DNA of 64,000 nt from CAYUVF01 sp964448045. Its GTDB lineage: Bacteria; Bacteroidota; Rhodothermia; Rhodothermales; Salinibacteraceae. This document shows, piece after piece, positions 21,206 through 30,065 of the stretch. How positions within the stretch are numbered: position 1 is the first letter of the stretch; every line of letters begins with the position of its first letter. A program made the position numbers and the translations under genes. The notes under the pieces are model-generated. The model saw nothing but the letters and a program-made list of their open reading frames with translations, did no database searches and was not told the DNA's origin. Where the stretch lies: the NCBI GenBank assembly GCA_964448045.1, contig CAYUVF010000001.1, positions 1 to 64,000 on the forward strand, written 5' to 3'.

Positions 21206-22066
21206 ATGCCTATCCGACTCACTCGCGTACTGATCGTGCTCGCGCTGGGAGTGTTCTGGAGTGGGTGCGGGGAGCCGACGCCTCCCGAAGAGTACGCCGC
21301 GCGGGTTGGTGATGCGTATCTGACGGAATCGGAGGTCCGGCAGGCCATCACGGGCAGCCATCCGGCGACCGACTCGACCACGGCGCGGCAGCAGTACATC
21401 GAGCAGTGGGTGACGAATGAATTGCTTTATCGAGAAGCCGAGCGTCACGATCTGGCGAACGAGCCCGCCGTCCAGCAAAAACTTCGTGCGCAGGAGCGGA
21501 GCGTGCTGATCAACGAGTTAACCAGCCGCCTTTTTGAGAACATGTCAGCCGCGCCCTCGCCGGCCCAGATCGCGACCTACTACGAGCGCAACAAAGAGCA
21601 GCTGCGCCTCCGAGAACCTTTTGCGCGGATCCGGTATCTGGCGACGACCAACATCAACACGGCCCGGTCGGTGCACGAGGAGCTGGTGGATCTCGATGAC
21701 AGCGCTTCGGCGGATTCACTGTGGGACGTCTTCATCGAGCGGTACGCCGCCGATCCAGCAGAGGCGCGCGAACTGGCGGCTCATCACTATCCGGTATCGA
21801 ACCTGTTCCCCCGGCACCCAGCCGTCCGCGAGGCGCTGAATGAGCTGGTCCCCGGCGAAACGGCCCCGGTCGTGCGCAGTCGTGGTTTGGCACACGTCGT
21901 CCAACTGGTCGACCGCGTCGCGGCGGGCACCGTGCCCGAGCTGAACTGGGTGGAGGACACCATCCGCCGCCGGCTGCAGATTCGCGCCAGGAAACAGATG
22001 TACGAACGTGAGGTTCAACGCCTCAGGAATGAAGCCCGCGCGGATGATCAGATTGAGATTCGCTGA
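21206..22066 (+). CDS. SurA/parvulin-like lipoprotein with degenerate PPIase domain
   Basis: This 286-residue lipoprotein has lipobox FWSGC. It has a SurA-type N-terminal helical domain (YAARVGDAYLTESEVRQAI, VTNELLYREAERH) and a C-terminal half that keeps only the outline of a parvulin fold (ARIRYLATTN, LNELVPGETAPVVRSRG, LAHVVQLVDRV). The usual GYH and GG loop motifs are missing, so it probably works as a chaperone without isomerase activity. It sits 30 bases after the first parvulin gene and 78 bases before surA, in the same direction, as an apparent operon. Confidence 0.82.
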   Translation: MPIRLTRVLIVLALGVFWSGCGEPTPPEEYAARVGDAYLTESEVRQAITGSHPATDSTTARQQYIEQWVTNELLYREAERHDLANEPAVQQKLRAQERSVLINELTSRLFENMSAAPSPAQIATYYERNKEQLRLREPFARIRYLATTNINTARSVHEELVDLDDSASADSLWDVFIERYAADPAEARELAAHHYPVSNLFPRHPAVREALNELVPGETAPVVRSRGLAHVVQLVDRVAAGTVPELNWVEDTIRRRLQIRARKQMYEREVQRLRNEARADDQIEIR

Positions 22067-22144
22067 CGCCGCACTGGCCTCGTTTTGTCCCCCCATCGTT
22101 CGAGGCGCTACTCGTTGGACTCTTTGCTCACGAATACTCGCTCT

Positions 22145-23506
22145 ATGCCTGTCCGTTTTCGCTGGTTTGTCGCGATATTGGTGTGTATGGTCGGTTTTGC
22201 CAGCACGGCTCAGGCGCAGGACCAGAAAGTGCTGGATCAGATCGCAGCCGTCGTTGGCGACGAGATCATCCTGAAGTCGGAAGTCGATCGGCTGGTGATG
22301 CAACGGATGCAGCAGGAGGGCCAGTCGTCGTACTCGAACGATATGTGGATGGGCGCGCTGAATCAGGTCATCGACCAGGCTGTGCTCGCCGAGCAAGCCC
22401 GTGCCGACACCACGATCACGGTGACCGAGGAGCAAGTGAACCAGCAGCTCGATCGCCAGATCCAGCAGATCGTGAGCCAGGTTGGTAGCAAGCAACGCCT
22501 GGAGCAGATCTACGGCAAGAGCATTTTGGAATTGCGCGAAGACTTCCGCCCGGACATCCGCGAGCAGATTCTCGCTCAGCAACTCCGCGGGCGGAAGATG
22601 CGCAACATCGACATCACGCCGAGCGAGATTCGCACCTGGTTTGAGCGGATCCCGCAGGATTCGCTGCCCCGCCTCCCGGCCACGGTGCGGCTGGCTCACG
22701 TCGTGCGCTATCCCAAACCCTCGGAGGATGCGCGCGAGGAAGCGCGCGAGATCATCACCTCCATCCGTGACTCCATCGTCACCGGCGGGGCTGACTTCGC
22801 CGAGATGGCCCGCCAGTTCTCGGAGGATCCTGGCTCGGCCCCCTCTGGCGGCCGGCTGGAAGACGTAAACCTCAATGACCTCGTGCCCGAGTTTGCGGCG
22901 ATCGCCTCGCGCGCACCCGTCGGTGAGGTGTCGCAGGTGTTCTACAATCCGTCCCAATCGGGCTATCACATCCTGCGCGTTAATGAGCGCTCCGGCGACG
23001 TAATCGATTTCAACCACATCCTGATCCGCATTGACGACTCCAGTGCGGATCCGACGCAGACGATCGAGTATCTGAGCGCCGTGCGTGATACACTGCTAAA
23101 TTATAACGTGCCCTTCGCCCTGATGGCCCGCCGCCACTCCGAAGAGGACCGCTCCAAACAAAACGGCGGCCGCGTGACGGATCCGCAATCCGGCCAGCGC
23201 GGCCTTGTGCTGAATGCGCTCGGCCCCTCGTGGCGACAGACGATCGACACGCTCGACACCGCCGAAATCAGCAAGCCCGCGGAGGTACGCCTGCTCAATG
23301 GCGATCAGGCGTATCATATCGTCAAGCTTCAGCGCCGGATGCCTGCCCACCGCGTTGGCCTCGACACGGATTATGCGCGAATCAAGCAATTTGCCCTTCA
23401 GGAAAAGCGCAACCGCGAGATGCGTAAATGGCTCGATAAGCTGCGCGAGGAAACGTACGTCGACATTCGCATCTCCCGGGACGAGTTGACCGCCTCCCGC
23501 TTCTGA
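22145..23506 (+). CDS. surA: Periplasmic chaperone/peptidyl-prolyl isomerase SurA
   Basis: SurA guards outer-membrane proteins during passage through the periplasm. The 453-residue product has a signal peptide (MPVRFRWFVAILVCMVGFASTAQA), the SurA N-domain (VLDQIAAVVGDEIILKSEVDR; ALNQVIDQAVLAEQA), a first parvulin domain (VRLAHVVRYP to QSGYHILRVNER) and a second, more divergent one (FNHILIRI, AYHIVKLQRRMP). The frame is open upstream to 22085, but only Met at 22145 leads straight into a signal peptide. It is followed by moxR after 49 bases. Confidence 0.92.
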   Translation: MPVRFRWFVAILVCMVGFASTAQAQDQKVLDQIAAVVGDEIILKSEVDRLVMQRMQQEGQSSYSNDMWMGALNQVIDQAVLAEQARADTTITVTEEQVNQQLDRQIQQIVSQVGSKQRLEQIYGKSILELREDFRPDIREQILAQQLRGRKMRNIDITPSEIRTWFERIPQDSLPRLPATVRLAHVVRYPKPSEDAREEAREIITSIRDSIVTGGADFAEMARQFSEDPGSAPSGGRLEDVNLNDLVPEFAAIASRAPVGEVSQVFYNPSQSGYHILRVNERSGDVIDFNHILIRIDDSSADPTQTIEYLSAVRDTLLNYNVPFALMARRHSEEDRSKQNGGRVTDPQSGQRGLVLNALGPSWRQTIDTLDTAEISKPAEVRLLNGDQAYHIVKLQRRMPAHRVGLDTDYARIKQFALQEKRNREMRKWLDKLREETYVDIRISRDELTASRF

Positions 23507-23555
23507 ACTGCCCCCCACGCCCCTCTCTGATTGCACCGCCCGACCCGCCCGTTGT

Positions 23556-24551
23556 ATGGCTACTTCCCCCGCGCGCACCGAGCACCCCGAAACCCTGAAC
23601 GAGCTTAGCTCGGCTTTCGAGCGCCTGCGCCGCGAAATCGGCAAGGTCATCGTGGGCCAGGAAGACATCGTCCAGATGGTCGCTGTGAGCCTTATGGCCC
23701 GCGGCCATGTCTTGCTGATTGGCGTGCCGGGATTGGCCAAGACCCTGCTCGTCCGCACACTGGCCGGCGCCCTCGATCTGGACTTCAGCCGGATCCAGTT
23801 TACGCCTGATCTGATGCCGAGCGATATCACCGGTACCGAGATCATCCAGCAGGATGACACCTCGGGCAAGCGCTCGTTCGAGTTCGCCCACGGGCCCATT
23901 TTTGCCAATATCATCCTCGCGGATGAGATTAACCGGACGCCGCCCAAAACGCAGGCCGCGTTGCTCGAAGCGATGCAGGAAAACCACGTCACGGCCGCCG
24001 GCGAAACGTTTGAGATCGATAAGCCCTTCTTCGTGCTCGCCACGCAGAACCCCATTGAGCAGGAAGGGACGTATCCGCTGCCCGAAGCGCAGCTCGACCG
24101 CTTCATGCTCAACCTGTGGCTCGACTACCCCACCTTCGATCAAGAAGTTGAGGTCGTCCGCAGCACCACCAGCGGCCCCGAGACCGAGGTCGAGCCCGTG
24201 ATGAGCGCGCAAGAGCTCCTCGATTATCAGGATTTCGTGCGCCAGATTCCCGTGGCCGATAACGTGATCGAGTTTGCCGTCAAACTGGTCGGCCAGACTC
24301 GTCCTCAGCGCGACGGCGTTCCCGATTTCGTCGACAACTACCTCAGCTACGGGGCCGGGCCGCGGGCCTCCCAGTTCCTCATCCTGGGCGCCAAGGTACT
24401 GGCCGCCTTCGATGGCCGGTACACGCCGCTCGAAGAGGACGTCCGCCGGATGGCAGTGCCTGTGTTGCGCCACCGGATCGTGCCCAACTTCAACGCCGAG
24501 GCCGACGACGTTTCGTCGGTCGATATCATCGAGCAACTGCTCGCCTCGTAG
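23556..24551 (+). CDS. MoxR-family AAA+ ATPase
   Basis: MoxR ATPases act as chaperones that insert cofactors or assemble complexes, usually with a von Willebrand factor A protein. The 331-residue product has Walker A in GVPGLAKT near residues 55-62 and Walker B in LADEINRTPPKTQ, where the Asn-Arg pattern is typical of MoxR. Sensor 1 is FVLATQNPIEQEGTYPLPEAQ, and a lid domain follows. It is in line with the SurA gene, an arrangement common in Bacteroidota. The usual partners (DUF58, vWA or BatA/B) do not follow it here; the next gene, 24 bases on, is a flavoprotein. Confidence 0.94.
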   Translation: MATSPARTEHPETLNELSSAFERLRREIGKVIVGQEDIVQMVAVSLMARGHVLLIGVPGLAKTLLVRTLAGALDLDFSRIQFTPDLMPSDITGTEIIQQDDTSGKRSFEFAHGPIFANIILADEINRTPPKTQAALLEAMQENHVTAAGETFEIDKPFFVLATQNPIEQEGTYPLPEAQLDRFMLNLWLDYPTFDQEVEVVRSTTSGPETEVEPVMSAQELLDYQDFVRQIPVADNVIEFAVKLVGQTRPQRDGVPDFVDNYLSYGAGPRASQFLILGAKVLAAFDGRYTPLEEDVRRMAVPVLRHRIVPNFNAEADDVSSVDIIEQLLAS

Positions 24552-24575
24552 CGTTTCCCATCTTTTCCTCCTGCC

Positions 24576-25763
24576 GTGCACCTTCTTCTCGTTGGGGGCG
24601 GCCACGCGATGCTGCCCACGCTCACCCGCGCTCGCCTGTGGGTCGACCACGGCATGCGCGTGACGCTGCTCGATACCCATCGCTATCTCTACTATTCGGG
24701 CATGGTGCCCGAGTACCTCGGCGGCGTCTATACCCAGGATGAGGTGCGGATCGACCTAAAGGTTCTCTGCGAAGCGGCCGGAGTCCACTTTGCCGCGGAT
24801 CCGGTCGAACGTCTTGACCCGAACCGGCGGATGGTCCGTACCGATTCGGGACAGCGGATTCCTTACGACCTCGTGGCGTTCGATGTGGGTGCTCGTAATC
24901 CGGGCGTTCGCCCTGGCGTCATCCAGACGAAGCCCCTGCATCACATCGAGCAGTTGGCCCGGCGGATCGACGCCACGCTGGCCGCTCCCGATAATCGGCT
25001 GCGGATGGTGATTGCGGGCGGCGGCGCAGCGGGCGTGGAGGTCGGCCTCAATGTGGCTCATCGGTTTGCCGCAGAAGACCGCGCCGATGTGCTGGACCTG
25101 ACGATCGTGGAGCAAAAACCGGCGCTGCTAAATACCTTCCCCCGTGGCATGCAGCAGTACGCCACGCGCCAACTCGTGAATCAGGGTGTGACGCTGCGCA
25201 CAGGCACTCGGATTGAGGCCGTTACGCAGGACGGTGCCCACCTGTCCGATGGCCGCCACATCCCCGCCGACGCACTGCTCTGGTCCACCGGATCGGTCGG
25301 CCACCCGATGTTCACGAAAGCAGGCGTCCCAACCGACGCTCGCGACTTCGTCCACGTCCTGCCCGACCTGCGCCCGCCGGGCTTTCCGCGCGTCTTTGTA
25401 GCGGGCGACTGCGCGACCGTGCTCGGCCATGAATCGCAGCGGAAGGTGGGCGTGCACGCGGTCAAACAGGGCCCGGTACTTCGCGACAACCTCGGCGCTG
25501 CACTCGATGGAATATGCGACGGAGTCCCTTCGCATCGGTGGGCACTCAGGCCTTTTCGCCCGTACGCGCTGGCGCCGCTCATCCTGTCCACGGGCACCCG
25601 CGACGGTCTGTGGACGGTGGGCACCCGCTGGATGCATGGCCGTCCCCTCCTGCGCCTCAAACACACGATTGATCGGCGGTGGATCCGGCCCTATAATGGA
25701 GCCTTCCGGAATGCCGGATTCAGCGACCTTGTCGATGCCGCCTCAGCCTCCGATGCACTCTGA
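24576..25763 (+). CDS. NDH-2-like FAD-dependent pyridine nucleotide oxidoreductase
   Basis: The 395-residue product starts with GTG and opens directly with the FAD-binding GGG motif (MHLLLVGGGHAMLP). A second Rossmann motif for NAD(P) is MVIAGGGAAGVEVGLN near residue 150, and the FAD-ribityl motif is VFVAGDCATV near residue 285. YYSGMVPEYLGG resembles the substrate-side segment of the selenide-water-dikinase-associated and NDH-2-like flavoproteins. It probably oxidises NAD(P)H with a quinone or another acceptor at the membrane surface. It starts 24 bases after moxR and precedes an FNR-like gene by 70 bases, so these redox genes may be co-transcribed. Confidence 0.87.
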   Translation: MHLLLVGGGHAMLPTLTRARLWVDHGMRVTLLDTHRYLYYSGMVPEYLGGVYTQDEVRIDLKVLCEAAGVHFAADPVERLDPNRRMVRTDSGQRIPYDLVAFDVGARNPGVRPGVIQTKPLHHIEQLARRIDATLAAPDNRLRMVIAGGGAAGVEVGLNVAHRFAAEDRADVLDLTIVEQKPALLNTFPRGMQQYATRQLVNQGVTLRTGTRIEAVTQDGAHLSDGRHIPADALLWSTGSVGHPMFTKAGVPTDARDFVHVLPDLRPPGFPRVFVAGDCATVLGHESQRKVGVHAVKQGPVLRDNLGAALDGICDGVPSHRWALRPFRPYALAPLILSTGTRDGLWTVGTRWMHGRPLLRLKHTIDRRWIRPYNGAFRNAGFSDLVDAASASDAL

Positions 25764-25833
25764 AGCCCAAACACCGATCCGGGCTGGCAAGTATACACCA
25801 TCGCTTCCTCCCTCTCGACGAAAGCTCCCCCTC

Positions 25834-26652
25834 ATGGACACCTCGCGCTACTGCCGTATCCAGCTCGTCGACCGAATCGATTTCGCGGACGACCTGGCCG
25901 TTTTCTACTTCGAGGCCGCAGAGGACCTCGATTTCACGCCGGGACAGTACGCAACTATTGGCGTCGAAGACGAAAGTACGGGACGACCGTTGCTGCGCCC
26001 CTACTCGGTCGCTTCGGCGCCCCACGAAGACCGATTCGAGCTATTCGTCGAACTCGTGGAGGATGGCGCGCTCACCCCTCGGCTATGGGACCTGTCGACG
26101 GGCGCTTCGCTCTGGATGCGCAAGAAAATCGCAGGACGCTTCGTGCTGGATGATCGGCGGACGACGCATGTGATGGCATGCACGGTGACGGGCATCGCCC
26201 CATACGTCAGCATCCTGCGCGACCAGATTCGGGCGCTCGATCGCGGAACGCTGGAAAACCCGCACGACTTGATCATCATCCATGGGGCCAGCCGCTCGTG
26301 GGAGCTCGGCACCTATCTCGATGAGTTGCGCTCTGCCGCCGAACGGCACGACTGGCTCACCTACGTGCCCACCATCAGCCGGCCGTGGGAAGATCCCGAC
26401 TGGACCGGCGAGGTCGGGCGTGTGGAAGATGTGCTGCGCAAACACACCGACCGCGCCGAAGTGGCTCCGTCCGAGGCTGTCGCGTATGCTTGCGGTCATC
26501 CGCAGATGATCGAAAAAAGTATGGGCATCTGGAAGCGCGCCCAATTTGAGGACGACTTCATCCAAGAGGAGAAGTACTTCATCGAACGGACACCCACGCC
26601 CAAAAAAAGCTCATCCACAAAAGGAGAGCCCACGCTTCCGCCCACGTCCTGA
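25834..26652 (+). CDS. Ferredoxin/flavodoxin--NADP+ reductase-like protein
   Basis: This 272-residue reductase is of the FNR/Fpr family, with FAD and NADP-binding domains. The FAD-binding motif is RPYSVASAP near residues 53-61, the NADP-binding region begins MACTVTGIAPYVSILRDQ, followed by IIHGASRSWELGTY, and the late segment YACGHPQMI is typical. The C-terminus has a Lys/Ser/Pro-rich tail. The frame is open upstream to 25429, where it overlaps the previous gene in another frame; Met at 25834 (MDTSRYCRIQLVD) is the natural start. It probably moves electrons between NADPH and ferredoxin or flavodoxin in the cytoplasm. Confidence 0.9.
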   Translation: MDTSRYCRIQLVDRIDFADDLAVFYFEAAEDLDFTPGQYATIGVEDESTGRPLLRPYSVASAPHEDRFELFVELVEDGALTPRLWDLSTGASLWMRKKIAGRFVLDDRRTTHVMACTVTGIAPYVSILRDQIRALDRGTLENPHDLIIIHGASRSWELGTYLDELRSAAERHDWLTYVPTISRPWEDPDWTGEVGRVEDVLRKHTDRAEVAPSEAVAYACGHPQMIEKSMGIWKRAQFEDDFIQEEKYFIERTPTPKKSSSTKGEPTLPPTS

Positions 26653-26658
26653 CGGAGC

Positions 26659-27216
26659 TTATGACGTCGTTTTTTGCGTTCCTGCATCCCCCGAGACGCG
26701 TTGGGCAAGCATGCGCAGGGGCTTACGCTTGTTGAAGCTCAGGTTGAACCGTATCGAGCCGAGCATTCCACTGACGCGCTCAGCACGCGCAAGCTGGACC
26801 AACTGCTCCGGGGTCATCGTGACCTCGACAATTTTACCGACGACGCGTCCGGTCTCTGTCGCGCGCCGCTCATTCGGGTTCTTCTCCCACTCGTAACTCT
26901 CGCTGTCGGCTTCAAACGTCACGGAGCGATCCGAGATATACAGCGGTGTGGTGCCATCAGTGTAGAACTGCACGACGACTTCCGAGGGGCGGCACTTCTG
27001 GCCATCGCATGAGGCGCGCGCCCGGAGTTCAATACTTTTCCGTCCGCCATACGTGCCCATCCCGCCTCCTTCCAGGCCAATGCTAATGCGCCGCGATTCG
27101 TACGTCGTAACATTGCGGTTGTCATTGTACTCGGTATCTACCAGCGTGCGCGTGCCGGTTCCACACCCCGCGAGAAGCACAGCTACAAGCAAGAAAAACA
27201 GAGATTGTACACGCAT
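26659..27216 (-). CDS. Lipoprotein of unknown function
   Basis: The 185-residue product has a lipoprotein signal peptide ending in the lipobox LLAGC. The mature part is beta-rich (SIELRARASCDGQKCRPSEV, VVVQFYTDGTTPLYISDRSVTF), with two further cysteines close together that could form a disulfide, and a helical stretch at the end (TPEQLVQLARAERVSGML). No known domain was recognised. Its stop lies 6 bases from the stop of the convergent FNR-like gene. It is likely an envelope protein. Confidence 0.78.
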   Translation of the reverse strand: MRVQSLFFLLVAVLLAGCGTGTRTLVDTEYNDNRNVTTYESRRISIGLEGGGMGTYGGRKSIELRARASCDGQKCRPSEVVVQFYTDGTTPLYISDRSVTFEADSESYEWEKNPNERRATETGRVVGKIVEVTMTPEQLVQLARAERVSGMLGSIRFNLSFNKRKPLRMLAQRVSGDAGTQKTTS

Positions 27217-27315
27217 GACACGATCAAATCAGTTGAGGAGCAGATGAAAAGCGTTTTACCTGGTATGATAGTTCTTTTACGCGCCGGTGATCCGTCGGGG
27301 ATCTGATTGCCTCGA

Positions 27316-28368
27316 TTATCCGAAGCGCTGAAGCCATGCCGCTATTCGATCCGCCGCATCCAGGCCGGTATGCAACGCCCGCCCCACTCGTCCTTGTCCC
27401 ACGCGCATGTCACCCGCAAAAAACACCCCCACGTCCTCCCCTCGGTCGAGCCGATCCGTATCCGCCGCGGCCGTCGGGAGCGCGTATCGCCACCGCTGAT
27501 GGTCGGCCCACGCCAGTGGGGGTAATGGCGTTTCGAGGAGGGTTTCGACGAGCGGACGCACTTCGGCGACGAGCTGTTCGCGGGGCGCGTCGAAACGATC
27601 CTGCGTCCATGCCGGCGCCATCTGCACGATGAGCAGACTCTGCCCGTCGGGGACGTGTCCCGGCTTATCGTCTTCGAAGCTCAACCACGCAATCGGGTGA
27701 GCCCGGTCGGTATTCAACAGGGCAAAACAACCCTCCGGGCGATCCACTTGCGACTCGAACGCCAGTACCACCGTGAACTGCGCCTGATACGAAGCCGCTG
27801 CCAGTCCGGCTATAACCTCGGTCTTGCGGTCATCTTCCCATTCGCTCTTCGTCACGAGGGCGCGCGACTGGGGCGCGGGCGGTGTCAGCAGCACTGTGTC
27901 GTACGGGCCGTGGGACGCCTCGTCCGTCGTCTCCAACTCCCAGGCTGAACCCGTTCGGTGCAATTGCTCGATGTGAGTCTGCCGTAGCACCTCGGCCGAG
28001 GCCTGCGCCGCCAGATGCTTCCCCAGCGTGCTGATCCCCGATCGGTACGTCCACTTCGGCGCGGCGTTGGATGCGCTATCACCCGGTGCAATCTGGCCGA
28101 ACTGGTCGAACGTCCAGACGTCACCCTCGATGGGCACCAACTCCTCGGTGGGCAGTGCCTCGCGGATCACATGCTGGACGGCGCCCGATTCGATTTTGAT
28201 GTAATTAGCGCCATGGTCGTAGCGGATGCCATGGCGTCCGCGCGTGGCCGCCCGTCCGGAGAGTCCCCGGCTCTTTTCGAACACGGTCACCTCGGCATCG
28301 GTGGTGCGGAGCGCCCAGGCAGCGGCCAATCCGGCCACGCCCGCACCTACAATCGCTACTCGGTTCAT
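27316..28368 (-). CDS. Renalase-like FAD-dependent amine oxidase family protein
   Basis: The 350-residue product starts MNRVAIVGAGVAGLAAAWAL, the dinucleotide-binding motif of the monoamine oxidase/renalase group, followed by VFEKSRGLSGRAATR and HGIRYDHGANYI, which are characteristic of renalase-like bacterial proteins. The end, GVFFAGDMRVGQGRVGRALHTGLDAADRI, is the second FAD-contact motif. Such enzymes probably oxidise abnormal dihydronicotinamide forms, but the substrate here is inferred only. It is divergent from fxsA with a 220-base gap. Confidence 0.88.
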   Translation of the reverse strand: MNRVAIVGAGVAGLAAAWALRTTDAEVTVFEKSRGLSGRAATRGRHGIRYDHGANYIKIESGAVQHVIREALPTEELVPIEGDVWTFDQFGQIAPGDSASNAAPKWTYRSGISTLGKHLAAQASAEVLRQTHIEQLHRTGSAWELETTDEASHGPYDTVLLTPPAPQSRALVTKSEWEDDRKTEVIAGLAAASYQAQFTVVLAFESQVDRPEGCFALLNTDRAHPIAWLSFEDDKPGHVPDGQSLLIVQMAPAWTQDRFDAPREQLVAEVRPLVETLLETPLPPLAWADHQRWRYALPTAAADTDRLDRGEDVGVFFAGDMRVGQGRVGRALHTGLDAADRIAAWLQRFG

Positions 28369-28588
28369 CGGCTACCCTGAAGACCAATCAGAAGGGATAT
28401 ATACGGATTGGGTTCAATGCGGGATGGGGGGGCCGTGTCCCCGTGAGTCGCAAACGTGCCAAGATTGGTAAATTTAGCCTCTCGAGCCGCTCGCCAGTGC
28501 AGCGATGGAGCCTTTTGCCGATCTCTCCGTATGGGGTGATACAGCACTTTCCACGGGGACCGCCCCACCCACGAGTTGCCGCCCCCCC

Positions 28589-29125
28589 ATGCTTGGACGC
28601 CTCATTCTGCTCTTTCTGTTAACGCCCGCCATCGAGCTGGGCCTGCTGATTCAGGTCGACCGCCTGATCGGCTTCTGGCCGACGATCGGGCTCATTGTGG
28701 TGACGGGGCTCATCGGCAGCTACCTCGCGCGCCGCGAGGGAACCTCGACCTGGCAGCGCCTCAACCGCAAACTTGCGCAGGGAGGGCTCCCCGGCAACGA
28801 ACTGATTGACGGCGTCATCATCCTCATCTCCGGGGCCCTGCTCATCACGCCCGGCGTCCTCACCGACGTGATCGGCTTCATCGGGCTCGTCCCGCTCACG
28901 CGCCGGCCCATCCGTAATCTGCTGATGAAGCGGTTCAAGCGCAAGATGGCCGACGGCACGATGCACGTGCAGTATGGCGGATTCGGGATGAGCACGCCGC
29001 CTTCCTCTCCCAATGGATCGGACGCTCCCGAAGCCGATGCACCGCAATGGGAAGGCGCCCGGCGCGACGTCCCCCACCACGCCGATACGCCTTCGCCGGA
29101 GGACAACGATGACGCTTCGCGCTAA
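28589..29125 (+). CDS. fxsA: FxsA-family inner membrane protein
   Basis: The 178-residue product has the FxsA fold: LGRLILLFLLTPAIELGLLIQV at the start, GFWPTIGLIVVTGLIGSYLAR as the second helix, and the GNELIDGVIILISGALLITPGVLTDVIGF region, which is the family signature. The C-terminal 60 residues are polar and Pro/Asp-rich. In E. coli, FxsA modulates exclusion of phage T7 by the F plasmid; its normal role is unknown. The frame opens at 28505, but Met at 28589 begins the family domain. Its TAA stop overlaps the TAG stop of the convergent TerB gene (shared bases 29122-29125). Confidence 0.9.
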   Translation: MLGRLILLFLLTPAIELGLLIQVDRLIGFWPTIGLIVVTGLIGSYLARREGTSTWQRLNRKLAQGGLPGNELIDGVIILISGALLITPGVLTDVIGFIGLVPLTRRPIRNLLMKRFKRKMADGTMHVQYGGFGMSTPPSSPNGSDAPEADAPQWEGARRDVPHHADTPSPEDNDDASR

Positions 29126-29937
29126 TGCGGGGCGCGGCCGTTCGATGAAAGACGGACGACGACCTGCCAGGCCCGGGCCAGATCGGTAATCATCTCCCGC
29201 TCGGGATCGGTAATCGTGCCATCAGCACGGGCGATGTGATTCAGGTCATCCAGCACGAGGATGAGCTGGATAGGGGGTAGCCAATCTTTAAGCGCTTTCA
29301 CCGACTGCTGAAGCGCCTCGCGGTCGGGTTCTTCGGCATAGGCCTGGAGAACATCACGGACCACCTCTCGGGCTTTCTCCTCCCCACCCCGGGGCATCCA
29401 GTGATGGATACGCTGGAGGATCACGTCGATCTCGGGATCGGTGAGGCGGCCATCGGTACTGTGGGCCACGACGACATAGACGAGCACGAGGTCGTGCAGG
29501 AGGCTCCACGTCTGCACCGCATCGACGGACGCCGTGGCCTCCGACAACAGCTGCCGGCTGAGCTCCTTTAGCGACCAGGCCCGCCCGAGCTCGGTGATCA
29601 GCGTTTGCTCGGCTGTGAGCATGATGCCATCGGCTTCGGCGATGCGAACGACCTGCTCCAGCGCGCGGCGGAGGTCTTCTTCCTCCAGCGCTTCAGCGAG
29701 ATCAAGCACAGCACGCTTGACCTCATCTTCGGCATCGCGCTCCATGAAGATGGCGAGGGCCTCCAGAACGACCTCCCGCACCGCCTCAGTATCCAGCCCG
29801 GGCCGCCAGTGGGCCACGGCCTCAACGAGCCTGTCCATTTCATCTTCGCTCAGCTCCTGATCGGTCCCGTAGGCCAGGGCAATAAAGATCAGGGCGAGGT
29901 CGTGAGCGTTCGTCCAGGCGTCGGTTGAATGCGGCAT
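29122..29937 (-). CDS. Tandem TerB-like domain protein
   Basis: The 271-residue acidic, all-helical product is a duplication. HDLALIFIALAYGTDQELSEDEMDRL in the first half matches HDLVLVYVVVAHSTDGRLTDPEIDVI in the second. RIAEADGIMLTAEQTLITEL is echoed by HIARADGTITDPEREMITDL. The alternating DG..E pairs are typical of TerB/DjlA-N helical domains, which bind metal through acidic residues. No signal peptide is seen. The cellular role is unknown; TerB-like proteins occur in stress and phage-resistance contexts, but no other ter gene is nearby. Confidence 0.78.
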   Translation of the reverse strand: MPHSTDAWTNAHDLALIFIALAYGTDQELSEDEMDRLVEAVAHWRPGLDTEAVREVVLEALAIFMERDAEDEVKRAVLDLAEALEEEDLRRALEQVVRIAEADGIMLTAEQTLITELGRAWSLKELSRQLLSEATASVDAVQTWSLLHDLVLVYVVVAHSTDGRLTDPEIDVILQRIHHWMPRGGEEKAREVVRDVLQAYAEEPDREALQQSVKALKDWLPPIQLILVLDDLNHIARADGTITDPEREMITDLARAWQVVVRLSSNGRAPH

Positions 29938-30065
29938 ACGCGGTCAGTGGTCAGGAGCAGAAGAGCACAGACAAGGGGTGCTGCGGGCATGATAGCCAAT
30001 ACGCCCGCTAAAACTCAATGCCGTGCGCTGTGCTGCCGCCGAGCCTACCGTTATTTCACCTGTGC

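Noticed and set aside
20087..23017. Two long minus-strand frames opposite the parvulin genes
   Set aside because: The plus-strand frames have lipoboxes and parvulin motifs; the reverse ones match nothing.
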